Below are positions 1-11,352 of a stretch of 64,000 nucleotides of DNA, in pieces. The translations under genes were made by a program, and so were the position numbers. The notes under the pieces were generated by a model, which saw nothing but the letters and a program-made list of their open reading frames with translations, did no database searches and had not been told where the DNA came from. The stretch's first letter is position 1. Every line of letters starts with the position of its first letter. The DNA is taken from NCBI RefSeq assembly GCF_963678975.1, contig NC_089274.1, positions 44,794,075 to 44,858,074 on the forward strand, read 5' to 3'. Source of the DNA: Dysidea avara. Its lineage: Eukaryota; Porifera; Demospongiae; Dictyoceratida; Dysideidae.

Positions 1-2
1 GT

Positions 3-605
3 CCGTGTGGTGGATTTCCATCTATTTGCCACAATGAAGTTCGTGACTTAACTGCGAGTCTACTGAGTGAGGTGTGTTGTGATGTTGGTGTTGAGCCTGC
101 TCTGCTTCCTGTAGATTGTGAACCTCTCCGATATGTTACTGCCAACAGAGAAGATGGAGCACAACTTGATGTTGTTGCTAGGGACTTTTGAGGTCGGAAC
201 AAGCAGCGTGCATTTTTTGACATTAGGGTGTTTAATCCTTTTGCGTGCTCCTATTCTCGCTCCCCACTCCCAAGGTGCTACCAAGTTCATGAACAGGAGC
301 AACGTCAAGCATAAGATGAATGGACTCGGGAAGTGGAGAGAGCTGGTTTTTCCTCTTTAGTTTTTGCAGCCATGGGACCTACTGCAACTACCGTCTTTCG
401 GAAACTTGCCTCTATGTTGGCTGAGAAGCGGAATGTGAATTACAGTTATTGTTTATTCTGGGTTCGATATCGGTTGTGTTTTTCTTTGTTGAGGTCTGCT
501 GTGATGTGCTTACGGGGTCATCGGTCATCAACTAGTCATCCGATACCATCTATGGTCAATCTGACCTATTCTGAGGGTCACCTTGAGTCTGGCACCCTCA
601 ATTGA
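3..605 (+). pseudogene. Retroelement polyprotein C-terminal fragment with nuclease-like tail, broken
   Basis: One frame runs from base 3 to the TGA at 603-605, interrupted by TGA at 189-191 and TAA at 312-314. Between the stops it keeps motifs I know from the C-terminus of reverse-transcriptase-type proteins of cnidarian and sponge retroelements: FPSICHNEVRDLTA, then ANREDGAQLDV, FFDIRVFNP, and near the end RKLASMLAEKR and LCFSLLRSAVMCLRG. The D..LDV..FDIRV pattern resembles a PD-(D/E)XK-type nuclease core; that assignment is inference. The TGA sits where Trp would be expected (DFWG) and the TAA where Tyr would be, so both look like point nonsense mutations in a dead copy. The 5' part of the element lies outside the window. 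Shorter open frames overlapping it in other frames are shadows. Confidence 0.72.
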
Positions 606-886
606 ATTGTTTCATGATCAGTAACTGGTACCCTCCAGCTGTCCAGCACTTGACAGCCAGTGCTGGGGTGGTAAGCAAGGGCAGTCCATCGGTACAAATG
701 AGATATAGTCATATTACCCAGATGTCCCATAGTCTCTTCAACCTCTAGCTAAGTGTTTGAAATAACCTTACCATCATGGTCATTTTAACCATCTGTTGTA
801 AAATTAACTCTCATCACAAAAAAATGTTTGTTTGTTTACACTAATTAATGAGTCAGTCATCATTAGTAGTAGCATACATTAATCTA

Positions 887-1290
887 TCTATGACACATAT
901 TCATGACAATACTTAAACATGCCTGATCTTATAGAGTTTTCAAAAATTGTATATAAAATCTATGTTCTCTATGTTCACTTTTGATTGTGGGATGTAACAG
1001 TATTAACCACAAATGTTATAACGACCAGTGTACCAATGTAAATTTAACCATTTAGCCGATCATCTAATATTTACTATTGTAGACTTGACAATACATACTG
1101 GAATTACCAAATATGTTAATTCAACATCCTAAGTGAACAGTTAGATTGACCTCTCCTAGTTATTTTGACTGATTTAGTTCAAATGTCTATCCCAGTTATA
1201 ACCACCTTTAGATGGTTATTTTAACCAAAATTTCTGTAGTTTAAATTTACCTATGGAGGTCAAATTAACCCATTTGAATAAGTAATAGTT
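887..1290. other. Intergenic, AT-rich, no gene seen
   Basis: No coding signal. Degenerate short motifs of the form TTAACCAT / ATTTTAACC recur about every 60-100 bases, continuing those of the left inverted repeat (770-886); they look like an eroded tandem repeat. Confidence 0.4.
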
Positions 1291-1462
1291 GTATCATGTA
1301 CCCGAGTGATTTGCCTGATATGTACACCCAAGCTCAAGGGCCGTTAGGCCCGAGAGCGTGGGCGTACATATCATTTGCCTGATATGTACACCCAAGCTCG
1401 AGGGCTGTTAGGCCCGAGAGCGTGGGTGTACATATCAGGCAAATCACGAGGGAACGTGATAC
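1291..1462. repeat. Palindromic element with internally duplicated hairpin
   Basis: Ends are inverted copies (GTATCATGTACCC on the left, matching the complement of GGGAACGTGATAC on the right), followed on both sides by TGATTTGCCTGATATGTACA. Inside, a ~64-bp unit is present twice (1309-1372, 1373-1437). Each unit is itself a hairpin, ACCCAAGCTC pairing with GAGCGTGGGT. Confidence 0.7.
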
Positions 1463-1574
1463 AACTGATATGTACCATGTAGGCTAATAGCCTACTGTGG
1501 TGGGCGACTAACCACCCAAGCCAATACGAGGCAACCCGCTGGATTTATTATATAGAGAGTCTCGTAAAATTTGA

Positions 1575-1967
1575 TTATGGGTCAGCAGCAAGTAATGTTG
1601 CAGTTACGTTTGTTAGCATAAACGGGAAAATTCTATGAATATCACGGAAACACTCAATGTTGCAATTTAACAAGTGTTTCAAAGTTGCTACATCGTTTAA
1701 CCACTGTTTACAATGTTTTCTAAACATCCAGAGGGGTAAGCTTCGCTGTAGAGTGGTTACCTCGTGATATACGAAAAGTGGGCGTGGTACATAATCAAAC
1801 ATGTGGACACGCGATTGTAAATTAACTATAACACTAGTTCTCACCTTAAACTTCCGTTTGTCAATTAATAGGGTGGTAAGGGTGTCAAATCGTCTTCGTA
1901 TGAGTGCTGTAGAATGCAAAATCGGGTTCATGGTTTTCATCACGTGAGTAATAATAAACTCCCACAC
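1575..1967 (-). CDS. Unrecognised 130-residue open frame, doubtful
   Basis: An uninterrupted frame of 130 residues from ATG at 1967 that I do not recognise. It is hydrophobic/basic in patches, without a signal peptide or any catalytic motif I can name. It lies inside the repeat-filled block between palindromic elements, and no neighbouring exon with a matching splice phase is obvious. It may be chance. Low confidence that it is translated. Confidence 0.15.
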   Translation of the reverse strand: MWEFIITHVMKTMNPILHSTALIRRRFDTLTTLLIDKRKFKVRTSVIVNLQSRVHMFDYVPRPLFVYHEVTTLQRSLPLWMFRKHCKQWLNDVATLKHLLNCNIECFRDIHRIFPFMLTNVTATLLAADP

Positions 1968-2024
1968 TCGAATACTGCCAGGATTCTTATAAAAACAAAC
2001 AACGTTACCTCATCAGATATCAAG

Positions 2025-2131
2025 GCCATGGTACATTTAAATGTATCATGGCCAGCCATGGTTTATTTTAAATGTACCATAGCCAGCCATGGTTTAACTT
2101 AAATGTACCATGGCCAGCCAGGGTTTATAAG
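2025..2131. repeat. 31-bp tandem repeat, three copies
   Basis: AAATGTACCATGGCCAGCCA starts near 2039, 2070 and 2101, a 31-bp period with few mismatches. The CCATGG/ATGGCCAGCCATGG core is partly self-complementary. Confidence 0.75.
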
Positions 2132-2236
2132 ATATGTACCCTGGAATTTGCCTTTGAAGTTAGGTGGTTTCATGGTACATTTTAAAATATACTGTGCAGT
2201 ACCATATATACATACATATATATACGTATATATATA

Positions 2237-2569
2237 TCTAATCAAAAACAGCCAAGCTGTAAAAAAAGGAGTGCGGCCCTTGAAAAGTCTATGGTGAAAA
2301 AAGATGTGAAATCCAAGGTGGCGGCCAAGAAATGGCTGTGATGGTAGGTTAATGGTAAAAATTTTAATAACGACAATTCAGGTGAATTTTGTGCCAATTG
2401 ACCAAGCGGCACCAAATTCACCTGAATTATTGTCGTTATTAAAATTTTTACCATTAACCTACCATCACAGCCATTTCTTGGCCGCCACCTTGGATTTCAC
2501 ATCTTTTTTCACCATAGACTTTTCAAGGGCCGCACTCCTTTTTTTACAGCTTGGCTGTTTTTGATTAGA
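2237..2569. repeat. Near-perfect ~330-bp palindrome, copy 1
   Basis: Two arms of about 150 bp (outermost bases TCTAATCAAAAACAGCC) flank a short non-symmetric centre around 2395-2410. Because the arms are nearly identical, the same short open frame (starting MVKILITTI) reads on both strands; this reflects symmetry and is not evidence of a gene. A second copy is at 8159-8488. Palindromic MITE-like element; no transposase. Confidence 0.85.
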
Positions 2570-2809
2570 TTTCACTTCTTTTTGTATTTGTATACCCCAA
2601 AGCCGGCCTATGGCCAGCTTTGGGGCTTTTTAACCTATATATTTTTCTTTACCACAGGAAAAAGAAAAAGATGAAGCAGTTTTATAAATACTTTAACTCA
2701 TTCTGATTTTATCAGTAAATGTACAAATTATATATATAATGCATATATCAAGAGTTCATAATATAAAAAGAGAGCATATATTTATTACATGTCAATTAAT
2801 CCCCACAGG

Positions 2810-5625
2810 ACAATTTGCAGCTGATTTCTCTACTGGGTGACTTGAAATGTAGCTGAACTCTCTGCAGGGTTATCTGTTTGTAGTTGAATTCTCTACAGGG
2901 TGATTTGTTTGCAGCTGATGAACTCTCTACAATGTCACTTCTTCTAGCTGATCTGTCTACAGGGTGACCTGGTCTCTCTACAGGGCGATTTGTTTGTAGC
3001 TGAATTCTCTACAGGGTGATGTGTTTGCAGCTGAACTCTCTACATGGTGGTTGCTTTGTAGCTAAACTCTCTAATAAGTGACTTCTTCTAGCTGAACTCT
3101 CTACAGGGTGATCTTTTCATAGCTCAACTCTCTACAGGATGATTTGTTTGCAGCTGAACTCTCTACATGATGATTTCTTTGTAGCTGAACTCTCTACAGG
3201 GTGATTTGTTTGTAGCTGAAATCCCTACAAGGTAACTTCTTCTAGCTGATCTTTCTACAGGGCGATTTGTTTGTAGCTGAGTTCTCTACAGGGTGTTCTT
3301 TTGCAGCTGAATTCTCTACATGGTGGTTTCTTTATAGCTGAACTCTCTACAAGGTGACTTCTTCTAGCTGATCTCTCTACAGGGTGATTTGTGTGTAGCT
3401 GAACTCTCTACAGGTGATTTGTTTGTAGCTGAACTCTCTACAAGGTGATACTTCTAGGTGATCTCTCTACAGGATGACTTGTTTCTAACTGAACTCTCAA
3501 CAGGGTGATCTGTTCATAGCTGAACTTTCTACTGGGTGATTTGTTTGCAGCTGAACTCTCTACATGGTGGTTTCTTTGTAGCTGAACTCTCTACATGGTG
3601 GTTTCTTCTAGCTGAACTCTCTACAGGGTGACTTGTTTCTAGCTGATCTCTCTGCAGGGTGATCTGTTCATAGCTGAACTTTCTACGGGGTGATTTGTTT
3701 GCAGCTGAACTCTCAATACATGGTAGTTTCTTTGTAGCTGAATTCTCTACATGATGGTTTTGTTGTAGCTGAACTCTCTACAAGGTAACTTCTTCTAGCT
3801 GATCTTTTTACAGTGTATATTTGTTTGTAGCTGAGTTCTCTACAGGGTGATTTGTTTGCAGCTGAACTCTCTACATGGTAGTTTCATTGTAACTGAACTC
3901 TCTACAATGTGACTTCTTCTAGCTGAACTCTCTACAGGGTGACTTGTTTCTAGCTGATCTCTCTACAGGGTGACTTGTTTCTAACTGAACTCTCTACAGG
4001 TGATTTGTTTGCAGGTGAACTCTGGTTTCTTTGTAGCTGAACTCTCTACAAGGTAACTTCTTCTAGCTGATCTTTCTACAGGGTGATTTGATTGTAGCTG
4101 AATTCTCTACAGGGTGATTTATTTGCAGCTGAACTCTCTACAAGGTGACTTCTTCTAGCTGAACTCTCTACAGAGTGATTGATTTTTTTGCAGCTGAACT
4201 CTCTACATGGTGGTAGCTTTGTAGCTGAACTCTCTAAAAGGTGACTTATTCTAGCTGAACTCTCTAAAGGGTGATCTTTTCATAGCTGAACTCTCTACAG
4301 GATGATTTGTTTGCAGCTGAACTCTCTACATGATGATTTCATTGTAGCTGAACTCTCTACAGGGTGATTTGTTTGTAGCTGAACTCCCTACAAGGTAACT
4401 TCTTCTAGCTGATCTATCTACAGGGCGATTTGTTTGTAGTTGAGTTCTCTACAGGGTGTTTGTTTGCAGCTGAACTCTCTACATGGTAGTTTCTTTGTAG
4501 CTGAACTCTCTACAATGTGACTTCTTCTAGCTGAACTCTCTACAGGGTGACTTGTTTCTAGCTGATCTCTCTACAGGTGACTTGTTTCTAGCTAAACTCT
4601 CTACAGGTGATTTGTTTGCAGCTGATCTCTCTACATGGTGGTTTCTTTGTAGCTGAACTCTCTACAAGGTAACTTCTTCTAGCTGATCTTTCTACAGGGT
4701 GATTTGTTTGTAGCTGAATTCTCTACAGGGTGATTTATTTGCAGCTGAACTCTCTACAAGGTGACTTCTTCTAGCTGAACTCTCTACAGAGTGATTGATT
4801 TTTTTGCAGCTGAACTCTCTACATTGTGGTTTCTTTGTAACTGAACTCTCTACAGCGTGATTTGTTTGTAGCTGAACTCTCTACAGGGTGATCTGTTCGT
4901 AGCTGAACTCCTTACAAGGTAACTTCTTCTAGCTGATCTTTCTACAGGGCGATTTGTTTGTAGCTGAGTTCTCTACAGGGTGATTTGTTTGCAGCTGAAC
5001 TCTCTACATGGTAGTTTCTTTGTAGATGAACTCTCTACAATGTGACTTCTTCTAGCTGAACTCTCTACAGGGTGACTTGTTTCTAGCTGATCTCTCTACA
5101 GGGTGACTTGTTTCTAGCTGAACTCTCTACAGGTGATTTGTTTGCAGCTGATCTTTCTACATGGTGGTTTCTTTGTAGCTGAATTCTCTACAGGGTGACT
5201 TGTTTCTAGCTGATCTCTGTACAGGGTGACTTGTTCCTGCTGAACTCTCTACAGGTGATTTGTTTGCAGCTGAACTCTCTTACATGGTGGTTTCTTTGTA
5301 GCTGAACTCTCTACAAGGTTACTTCTTCTAGCTGATCTCTCTACAACATGACTTGCTTCTAACTGAACTCTCTACAGTGTGATCTGTTCATAGCGGAACT
5401 TTCTACTGGGTGATTTGTTTGTAGCTGAACACTTTGCATGATTGTTTATTTGTAACTGAACTCTCTACAAGGTAACTTCTTCTAGCTGATCTCTCTACAG
5501 GGCAATTTGTTTGAGCTGAACTCTCTACATGATGGTTTCTTTGTAGCTGACATCTCTATTAGGTACCTTCTTCTGGCTGATCTGACTACAGGGTGACTTG
5601 TTTGTAACTGAATTCCGTACAGAAT
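2810..5625. repeat. 31-bp satellite array 1 (~90 monomers)
   Basis: About 2.8 kb of head-to-tail monomers near 31 bp, consensus AGCTGAACTCTCTACAGGGT followed by GATTTGTTTGC. Variants end in TTCTTCTAG, TTTCTTTGTAG or CTGTTCATAG. Variant order repeats: the variant GAGTGATTGATTTTTTTG occurs at about 4173 and 4789, about 616 bp apart, indicating higher-order repeats of about 20 monomers. No open frame of note. Confidence 0.9.
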
Positions 5626-5667
5626 AATTTGCAATGCAATATAATTGAGTAAATTATAAATGCAGCT

Positions 5668-6494
5668 GAATGCTTTATTAGGGTGACTGTTCTATTAGAG
5701 TATCTCGATCTCGCATTTGCTACACGTAGTTGCCTTTCGAATCATAACTCAGTGGTTTGTAATTCGATTCTTCTGTACTACTGCAAGGACTTTCTATGAT
5801 GATTATTCCAGCTACATATTGATTTTCAGCTCATTGCTCTAAGCGGTTTGCCTGGTAGATACGAAAACTAATAGTTTTTTATTCATAAAAATCGATTGCG
5901 TAATTTTGACACAGGTCGGGTTTTGTGTCATATCTCCGTGGTCTTTATCCCAATTCCTTTCAAACCACAAAAAGGCACTCCTACGATGGTTGCTCCATCT
6001 ACATATCAATTTTCAACTGATTCCTCAAAGGAGTTTACCCTGTAGGTGTGACAGACCTTCGACCTTATTTTACGAAAATAATCGGTCATAACTCCGTGAA
6101 TGTTCATCGCATTCCTACCAAAGTTGGTACACAGATCCGCCTTAATGAGTCCTTTAAGTGTACCAAATTTCAGCCCGATCCGAGCACGCATTCGTGGTTT
6201 ATGGCGGATTTTGCGAATGTGAGAAATGAAGAAGTAGAAGAAGAAAAAAACGAAGAAATTAAAACGAAATTTTGTTCGCTCGTATCTCGGAAATGGCTGG
6301 AGCGAGTTTCTTCAAATTTGGTGTGTAGACTCCCCTTACTGGCCGGCACCTCTCTAGCAAATTTGGTTCCAATTGGATAAGGGATCACAGAGCTACATAG
6401 GTGTGAAAATTGCGTTTTCTTTCTTCCTGTTAATATACTCACGGGTGGCACGCCGGCTTCTTGGGCCGCACGACACACTACCGTGTGTCTTGAT
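5668..6494. repeat. ~830-bp repeat unit, copy 1
   Basis: Begins just after the satellite with GACTGTTCTATTAGAGTATC and ends at GACACACTACCGTGTGTCTT. Copies at 7328-8159 and 9618-10,439 are about 95% alike by eye. It carries short frames in both directions with a Glu/Lys-rich stretch (GAAGAAGTAGAAGAAGAAAA), but none is conserved in a way that looks coding. Family unknown to me. Confidence 0.85.
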
Positions 6495-7327
6495 TAGGAA
6501 AGATTACTAAAACTATACCTAAAATAAATTGACGAAACTGGCCATGACTATAACTAAAACTAAAATTCCTTACTAAAACAACACTGCTATGGATGATGTT
6601 ATGTTTTCAGCAAAGCCTCACTATGCAGTTTTGATTGTAAGGTGGAGCTGCCAGTGAGCAGCCCATAGATTTATATACTGTTTAGTCCTACGTACTGCAT
6701 TCACTTAATGATTATAAATGATTTAGTAGTAGAATGTTGAACAGCATCCTGAATATCATATTATTTGAATATCCAATGTTGTATAAATAATAATGCACTT
6801 GAAAGCTGAGCCCTACTTATAACTGCATTGCATGTTCTCTATATTAGTGAGTGTAGTTACGTACATTGAAAATAATAAATATTATTGTGCTTAATGTTTG
6901 TTGAAGTTTGATAATTGGTATAAAGGTGATATAATCATATAATGAACAATGCTACATTATCGGTACAATGTATAGTTTATGTAGGTGTGTGTCAAGTTTT
7001 TGTGTATGTTGTATGTTGTGGAAGCACCCTTGTACAGGCTTAGCCTTTGGTGCAGCCATGATGTATATAGCTTGGCAGCATCCAGTTTGGTAGCTATGCA
7101 TGGATATCACATCTTTTCTGTGTTTTTTTCTACAAGAACAAATAGAAACACCATCAAATAAATGAATTCCAATATTTATGCATATAGATATCACATCTTT
7201 TTCTTTGCTTTTTTTCTACAAGAACAAAGAGAAGCACTATCAAATAAATCAATTCCATTATTATTACACAATGAACTAATAACTTGTAAGTAATATGAAC
7301 TGTATGCGTGCATGCATGTGTAGCTAT
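6495..7327. other. Spacer with a ~100-bp tandem duplication
   Basis: AT-rich sequence without a gene. At 7095-7250 a unit beginning GATATCACATCTTTT and ending TCAAATAAAT is present twice in tandem with about 90% identity. Confidence 0.6.
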
Positions 7328-8159
7328 ACACTGAATGTTCTAATAGGGTGACTGTTCTATTAGAATATCTCGATCTCGCATTTGCAACACGTAGTTGGGT
7401 TTCGAATCATAACTCAGTGGTTTGTAATCCAATTCTTCTGTACTACTGGAAGGACTTTCCATGATGATTATTCCAGCTACATACTGATTTTCAGCTCATT
7501 GCTCTAAGCGGTTTGCCTGGTAGATACGAAAACTAATAGTTTTTTATTCATAAAAATCGATTGCGTAATTTTGACACAGGTCGGGTTTTGTGTCATATCT
7601 CCGTGGTCTTTATTCCGATTCCTTTCAAACCACAAAAAGGCACTCCTACGATGGTTGCTCCATCTACATATCAATTTTCAACTGATTCCTCAAAGGAGTT
7701 TACCCTGTAGGCGTGACAGACCTTCGACCTTATTTTACGCAAATAATCGGTCATAACTCCGTGAATGTTCATCGAATTCCTACCAAAGTTGGTACACAGA
7801 TCCGCCTTAATGAGCCCTTTAAGTGTGCCAAATTTCAGCCCGATCCGAGCACGCATTCGTGTTTTATGGCGGATTTTGCGAATGTGAGAAATGAAGAAGT
7901 AGAAGAAGAAAAAAACGAAGAAATTAAAACGAAATTTTGTTCGCTCGTATCTCGGAAATGGCTGGAGCGATTTTCTTCACATTTGGTGTGTAGACTCCCC
8001 TTACCGGCCGGCACCTCTCTAGCAAATTTGGTTCCAATCGTATAAGGGATCACAGAGCTACATAGGTGTGAAAATTGCGTTTTCTTTCTTCCTGTTAATA
8101 TACTCACGGGTGGCACGCCGGCTTCTTGGGCCGCACGACACACTACCGTGTGTCTTGAT
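7328..8159. repeat. ~830-bp repeat unit, copy 2
   Basis: Same unit as at 5668, starting near TAATAGGGTGACTGTTCTAT and ending TGTGTCTTGAT. It abuts palindrome copy 2 directly, so [830-bp unit][palindrome][AT spacer][satellite][830-bp unit] forms a larger repeating module. Confidence 0.85.
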
Positions 8160-8488
8160 CTAATCAAAAACAGCCAAGCTGTAAAAAAAGGAGTGCGGCC
8201 CTTGAAAAGGCTATGGTGAAAAAAGATGTGAAATCCAAGGTGGCGGCCAAGAAATGGCTGTGATGGTAGGTTAATGGTAAAAATTTTAATAACAACAATT
8301 GAGGTGAATTTGGTGCCGCTTGGTCAATTGGCACAAAATTCACCTGAATTGTCGTTATTAAAATTTTTACCATTAACCTACCATCACAGCCATTTCTTGG
8401 CTGCCACCTTGGATTTCACATCTTTTTTCACCATAGCCTTTTCAAGGGCCGCACTCCTTTTTTTACAGCTTGGCTGTTTTTGATTAGA
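8159..8488. repeat. Near-perfect ~330-bp palindrome, copy 2
   Basis: Same palindrome as at 2237, with a slightly different centre. The downstream ~230 bp to the satellite start also match those following copy 1, so a block was duplicated. Confidence 0.85.
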
Positions 8489-8734
8489 TTTCACTTCTTT
8501 TTGTATTTGTATACCCCAAAGCCGGCCTATGGCCAGCTTTGGGGCTTTTTAACCTATATTTTTTCTTTACCACAGGAAAAAGAAAAAGATGAAGCAGATT
8601 TTATAAATACTTAAACTCAATCTGATTTTATCAGTTTAATGTACAAATTATATATATAATGCATATATCAAGAGTTCATAATATAAAAAGAGAGCATATA
8701 TTTATTACATGTCAATTAATCCCCACAGGATAAT

Positions 8735-9590
8735 TTGCAGCTGATCTCTCTACTGGGTGACTTGAAATGTAGCTGAACTCTCTACAGGGTGATCTGCTTG
8801 TACGTAGATGAACTCTTTACAGGATTCTCTCTACAGGGTGACTTGACTCTAGCTGAACTCTGCAGGGTTATCTGTTTGTAGTTGAATTCTCTACGGGGTG
8901 ATTTGTTTGCAGCTGAACTCTCTACATGGTGGTTTCTTTGTAGCTGAACTCTCTACAAGGTAACTTCTTCTAGCTGATCTTTCTACAGGGTGATTTGTTT
9001 GTAGCTGAATTCTCTACAGGGTGATTTATTTGCAGCTGAACTCTCTACAAGGTGACTTCTTCTAGCTGAACTCTCTACAGAGTGATTGATTTTTTTTGCA
9101 GCTGAACTCTCTACATGGTGGTTTCTTTGTAACTGAACTCTCTACAGGGTGATTTGTTTGTAGCTGAACTCTCTACAGGGTGATCTGTTCGTAGCTGAAC
9201 TCCCTACAAGGTAACTTCTTCTAGCTGATCTTTCTACAGGGAAATTTGTTTGTAGCTGAGTTCTCTACAGGGTGATTTGTTTGCAGCTGAACTCTCTACA
9301 TGGTAGTTTCATTGTAGCTGAACTCTCTACAATGTGACTTCTTCTACTGAACTCTCTACAGGGTGACTTGTTTCTAGCTGATCTCTCTACAGGGTGATTT
9401 GTTTGCAGCTGAACTCTCTACATGATGGTTTCTTTGTAGCTGAACTCTCTACAAGGTGACTTCTTCTAGCTGATACAGGGTGACTTATTTCTAGATGAAC
9501 TCTCTACAGGGTGACTTGCATGTAGCTGAATTGTCTATCAGATTAACTGTTTGTAGCTGAATTCCGTACAGAATATCCTGCAAAGTAATA
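8735..9590. repeat. 31-bp satellite array 2 (~27 monomers)
   Basis: The monomers are those of the array at 2810. The order of variants over 8928-9122 matches stretches near 4023-4207 and 4633-4815 of array 1, supporting block duplication followed by contraction. Confidence 0.9.
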
Positions 9591-9617
9591 TAATTCTGTA
9601 ATGGAGTAAGTTATAAA

Positions 9618-10439
9618 CGTAGCTGAATGCTCTATTAGGGTGACTGTTCTATTAGAGTATCTCGATCTCGCATTTGCTACACGTAGTTGCCTTTCGAATC
9701 ATAACTCAGTGGTTTGTAATCCGATTCTTCTGTACTACTGCAAGGACTTTCTATGATGATTATTCCAGTTACATACTGATTTTCAGCTCATTGCTCTAAG
9801 CGGTTTGCCTGATAGACACGAAAACTAGTAGTATTTTTATTCATAAAAATCGATCGCGTAATTTTGACACAGGTCGGATTTTGTGTCATATCTCCGTGGT
9901 CTTTATCCCGATTCCTTTCAAACCACAAAAAGGCACTCCTACGATGGTTGCTCCATCTACATAGCAATTTTCAACTGATTCCTCAAAGGAGTTTACCCTG
10001 TAGGCGTGACAGACCTTCGACCTTATTTTACGCAAATAATCGGTCATAACTCCGTGAATGTTCTTCAGATTCCTACCAAAGTTGGTACTGGGATCCGCCT
10101 TAACGAGCCCTTTAAGTGTGCCAAATTTCAGCCCGATCGGAGCACGAATTCGTGTTTTATGGCGGATTTTGCAAAGTGTGCGAAATGAAGTAGAAGAAAA
10201 AAACGAAGAAATTAAAACGAAATTTTGTTCGCTCTTATCTCGGAAATGGCTGGAGCGATTTTCTTCAGATTTGGTGTGTAGACTCCCCTTGCTGGCCGGC
10301 ACCTCTCAAGCAAATTTGGTTCCAATCGGATAAGAGATCACAGAGCTACATAGGTGTGAAAATTGCGTTTTCTTCCTGTTAATATACTCACGGGTGGCAC
10401 GCCGGCTTCTTGGGCCGCACGACTACCGTGTGTCTTGAT
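9618..10439. repeat. ~830-bp repeat unit, copy 3
   Basis: Third copy of the unit at 5668, with small deletions near 10,190 and 10,425. It ends at TGTGTCTTGAT, immediately followed by the right inverted repeat of the 709-10,611 block. Confidence 0.85.
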
Positions 10440-10611
10440 ATTAATGTATGTTATTACTAATGATGACTATATACTCATTAATTAATGTAAAAATATTTTT
10501 TTGTGATGAGAGTTAATTTTACAACAGATGGTTAAAATGACCATGATGGTAAGGTTATTTCAAACACTTAGCTAGTGGTTGAAGAGACTATGGGACATCT
10601 GGGTAATATGA

Positions 10612-11352
10612 TTATACATTACAAAGTTAAATAAACAAGTACATCCTTGGGTCATTACTACTGTCGTTTGAATTGCAGGTAAAACAACCCAAAAATTTGG
10701 GTCATTTGTACCTATTTGAATTTACAGTGTAGAACTTGAAGAATTTACATCTGTTTACCACACACATTTTGCCTGCAAAAATTGGTCTTTAGAAAAAAGT
10801 GACCTGCTAAGCGAAAAGCAGTTATTTTCACAAATTCAATCAAACCTATAGACATTAAATTCACCTGCTCATGCATGCAGAGCAAGAGAATCGTTGCTGT
10901 TGTTGTTGTTGTTGTTGTTTCACATTCATACAGTAAAAGGGATGGGCACTTATACGATAGGTAGAAATAAAGTTACCATCGTCTTTTCTTAGTTGGAATT
11001 TGTTCACATGAAGTACATGAAAACACTAGATTTGCTAGTCTAAACAGATTGAGCCAAATCCAGTCTTTGTAGCTTAATTTAGTCGTGAGGTATGATCGAT
11101 AAGCAATGTAATAAGCACCTGTAATTTATTGCCATATTGTTGCTGTAAAAATCAAACTTATTGTTGTTCCAACTCTTTAGTGCAAGATTGTTCATCATAA
11201 AAGGCTAATATGTTGGCTGGTAAACTCCTTTGCTACCATAGATAATAGAGAAGCAATAAAATGGAATTTGAGGGATACACAAAACGACTTCATGGTTTTT
11301 GCTCAGCCAGTTACAAATAAAATTCACTCCAGATTTTCCAGTTCAGGATATA
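10612..11352. other. Intergenic, no gene seen
   Basis: AT-rich, without credible exons. A (GTT)n microsatellite lies at about 10,893-10,920. Confidence 0.5.

Larger units (their letters stand above)
709..10611. mobile_element. Gene-poor ~9.9-kb block bounded by ~175-bp inverted repeats
   Basis: Bases 709-886 (starting TCATATTACCCAGATGTCCC) reappear inverted at 10,440-10,611 with roughly 85% identity by eye, including the shared core GTTAAAATGACCATGATGG. The enclosed DNA is almost entirely repeats: palindromes, 31-bp satellite and ~830-bp units. I see no target-site duplication and no transposase. It may be an old non-autonomous DNA transposon swollen by satellite growth, or a block whose ends are two inverted copies of one small element. 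Confidence 0.55.

Noticed and set aside
2242-2564. Short frames starting MVKILITTI on both strands of the palindromes (also 8164-8483)
   Set aside because: They read identically on both strands because of the palindrome; no family match and no codon bias. Symmetry explains them.
2810-5625. CRISPR-like array
   Set aside because: Period ~31 bp without spacers, tandem monomers with sequence drift and eukaryotic context: a satellite.
5906-6478. Small open frames in both orientations in the three ~830-bp units
   Set aside because: They recur because the unit is repeated, overlap each other on opposite strands, and do not preserve one frame better than the others.
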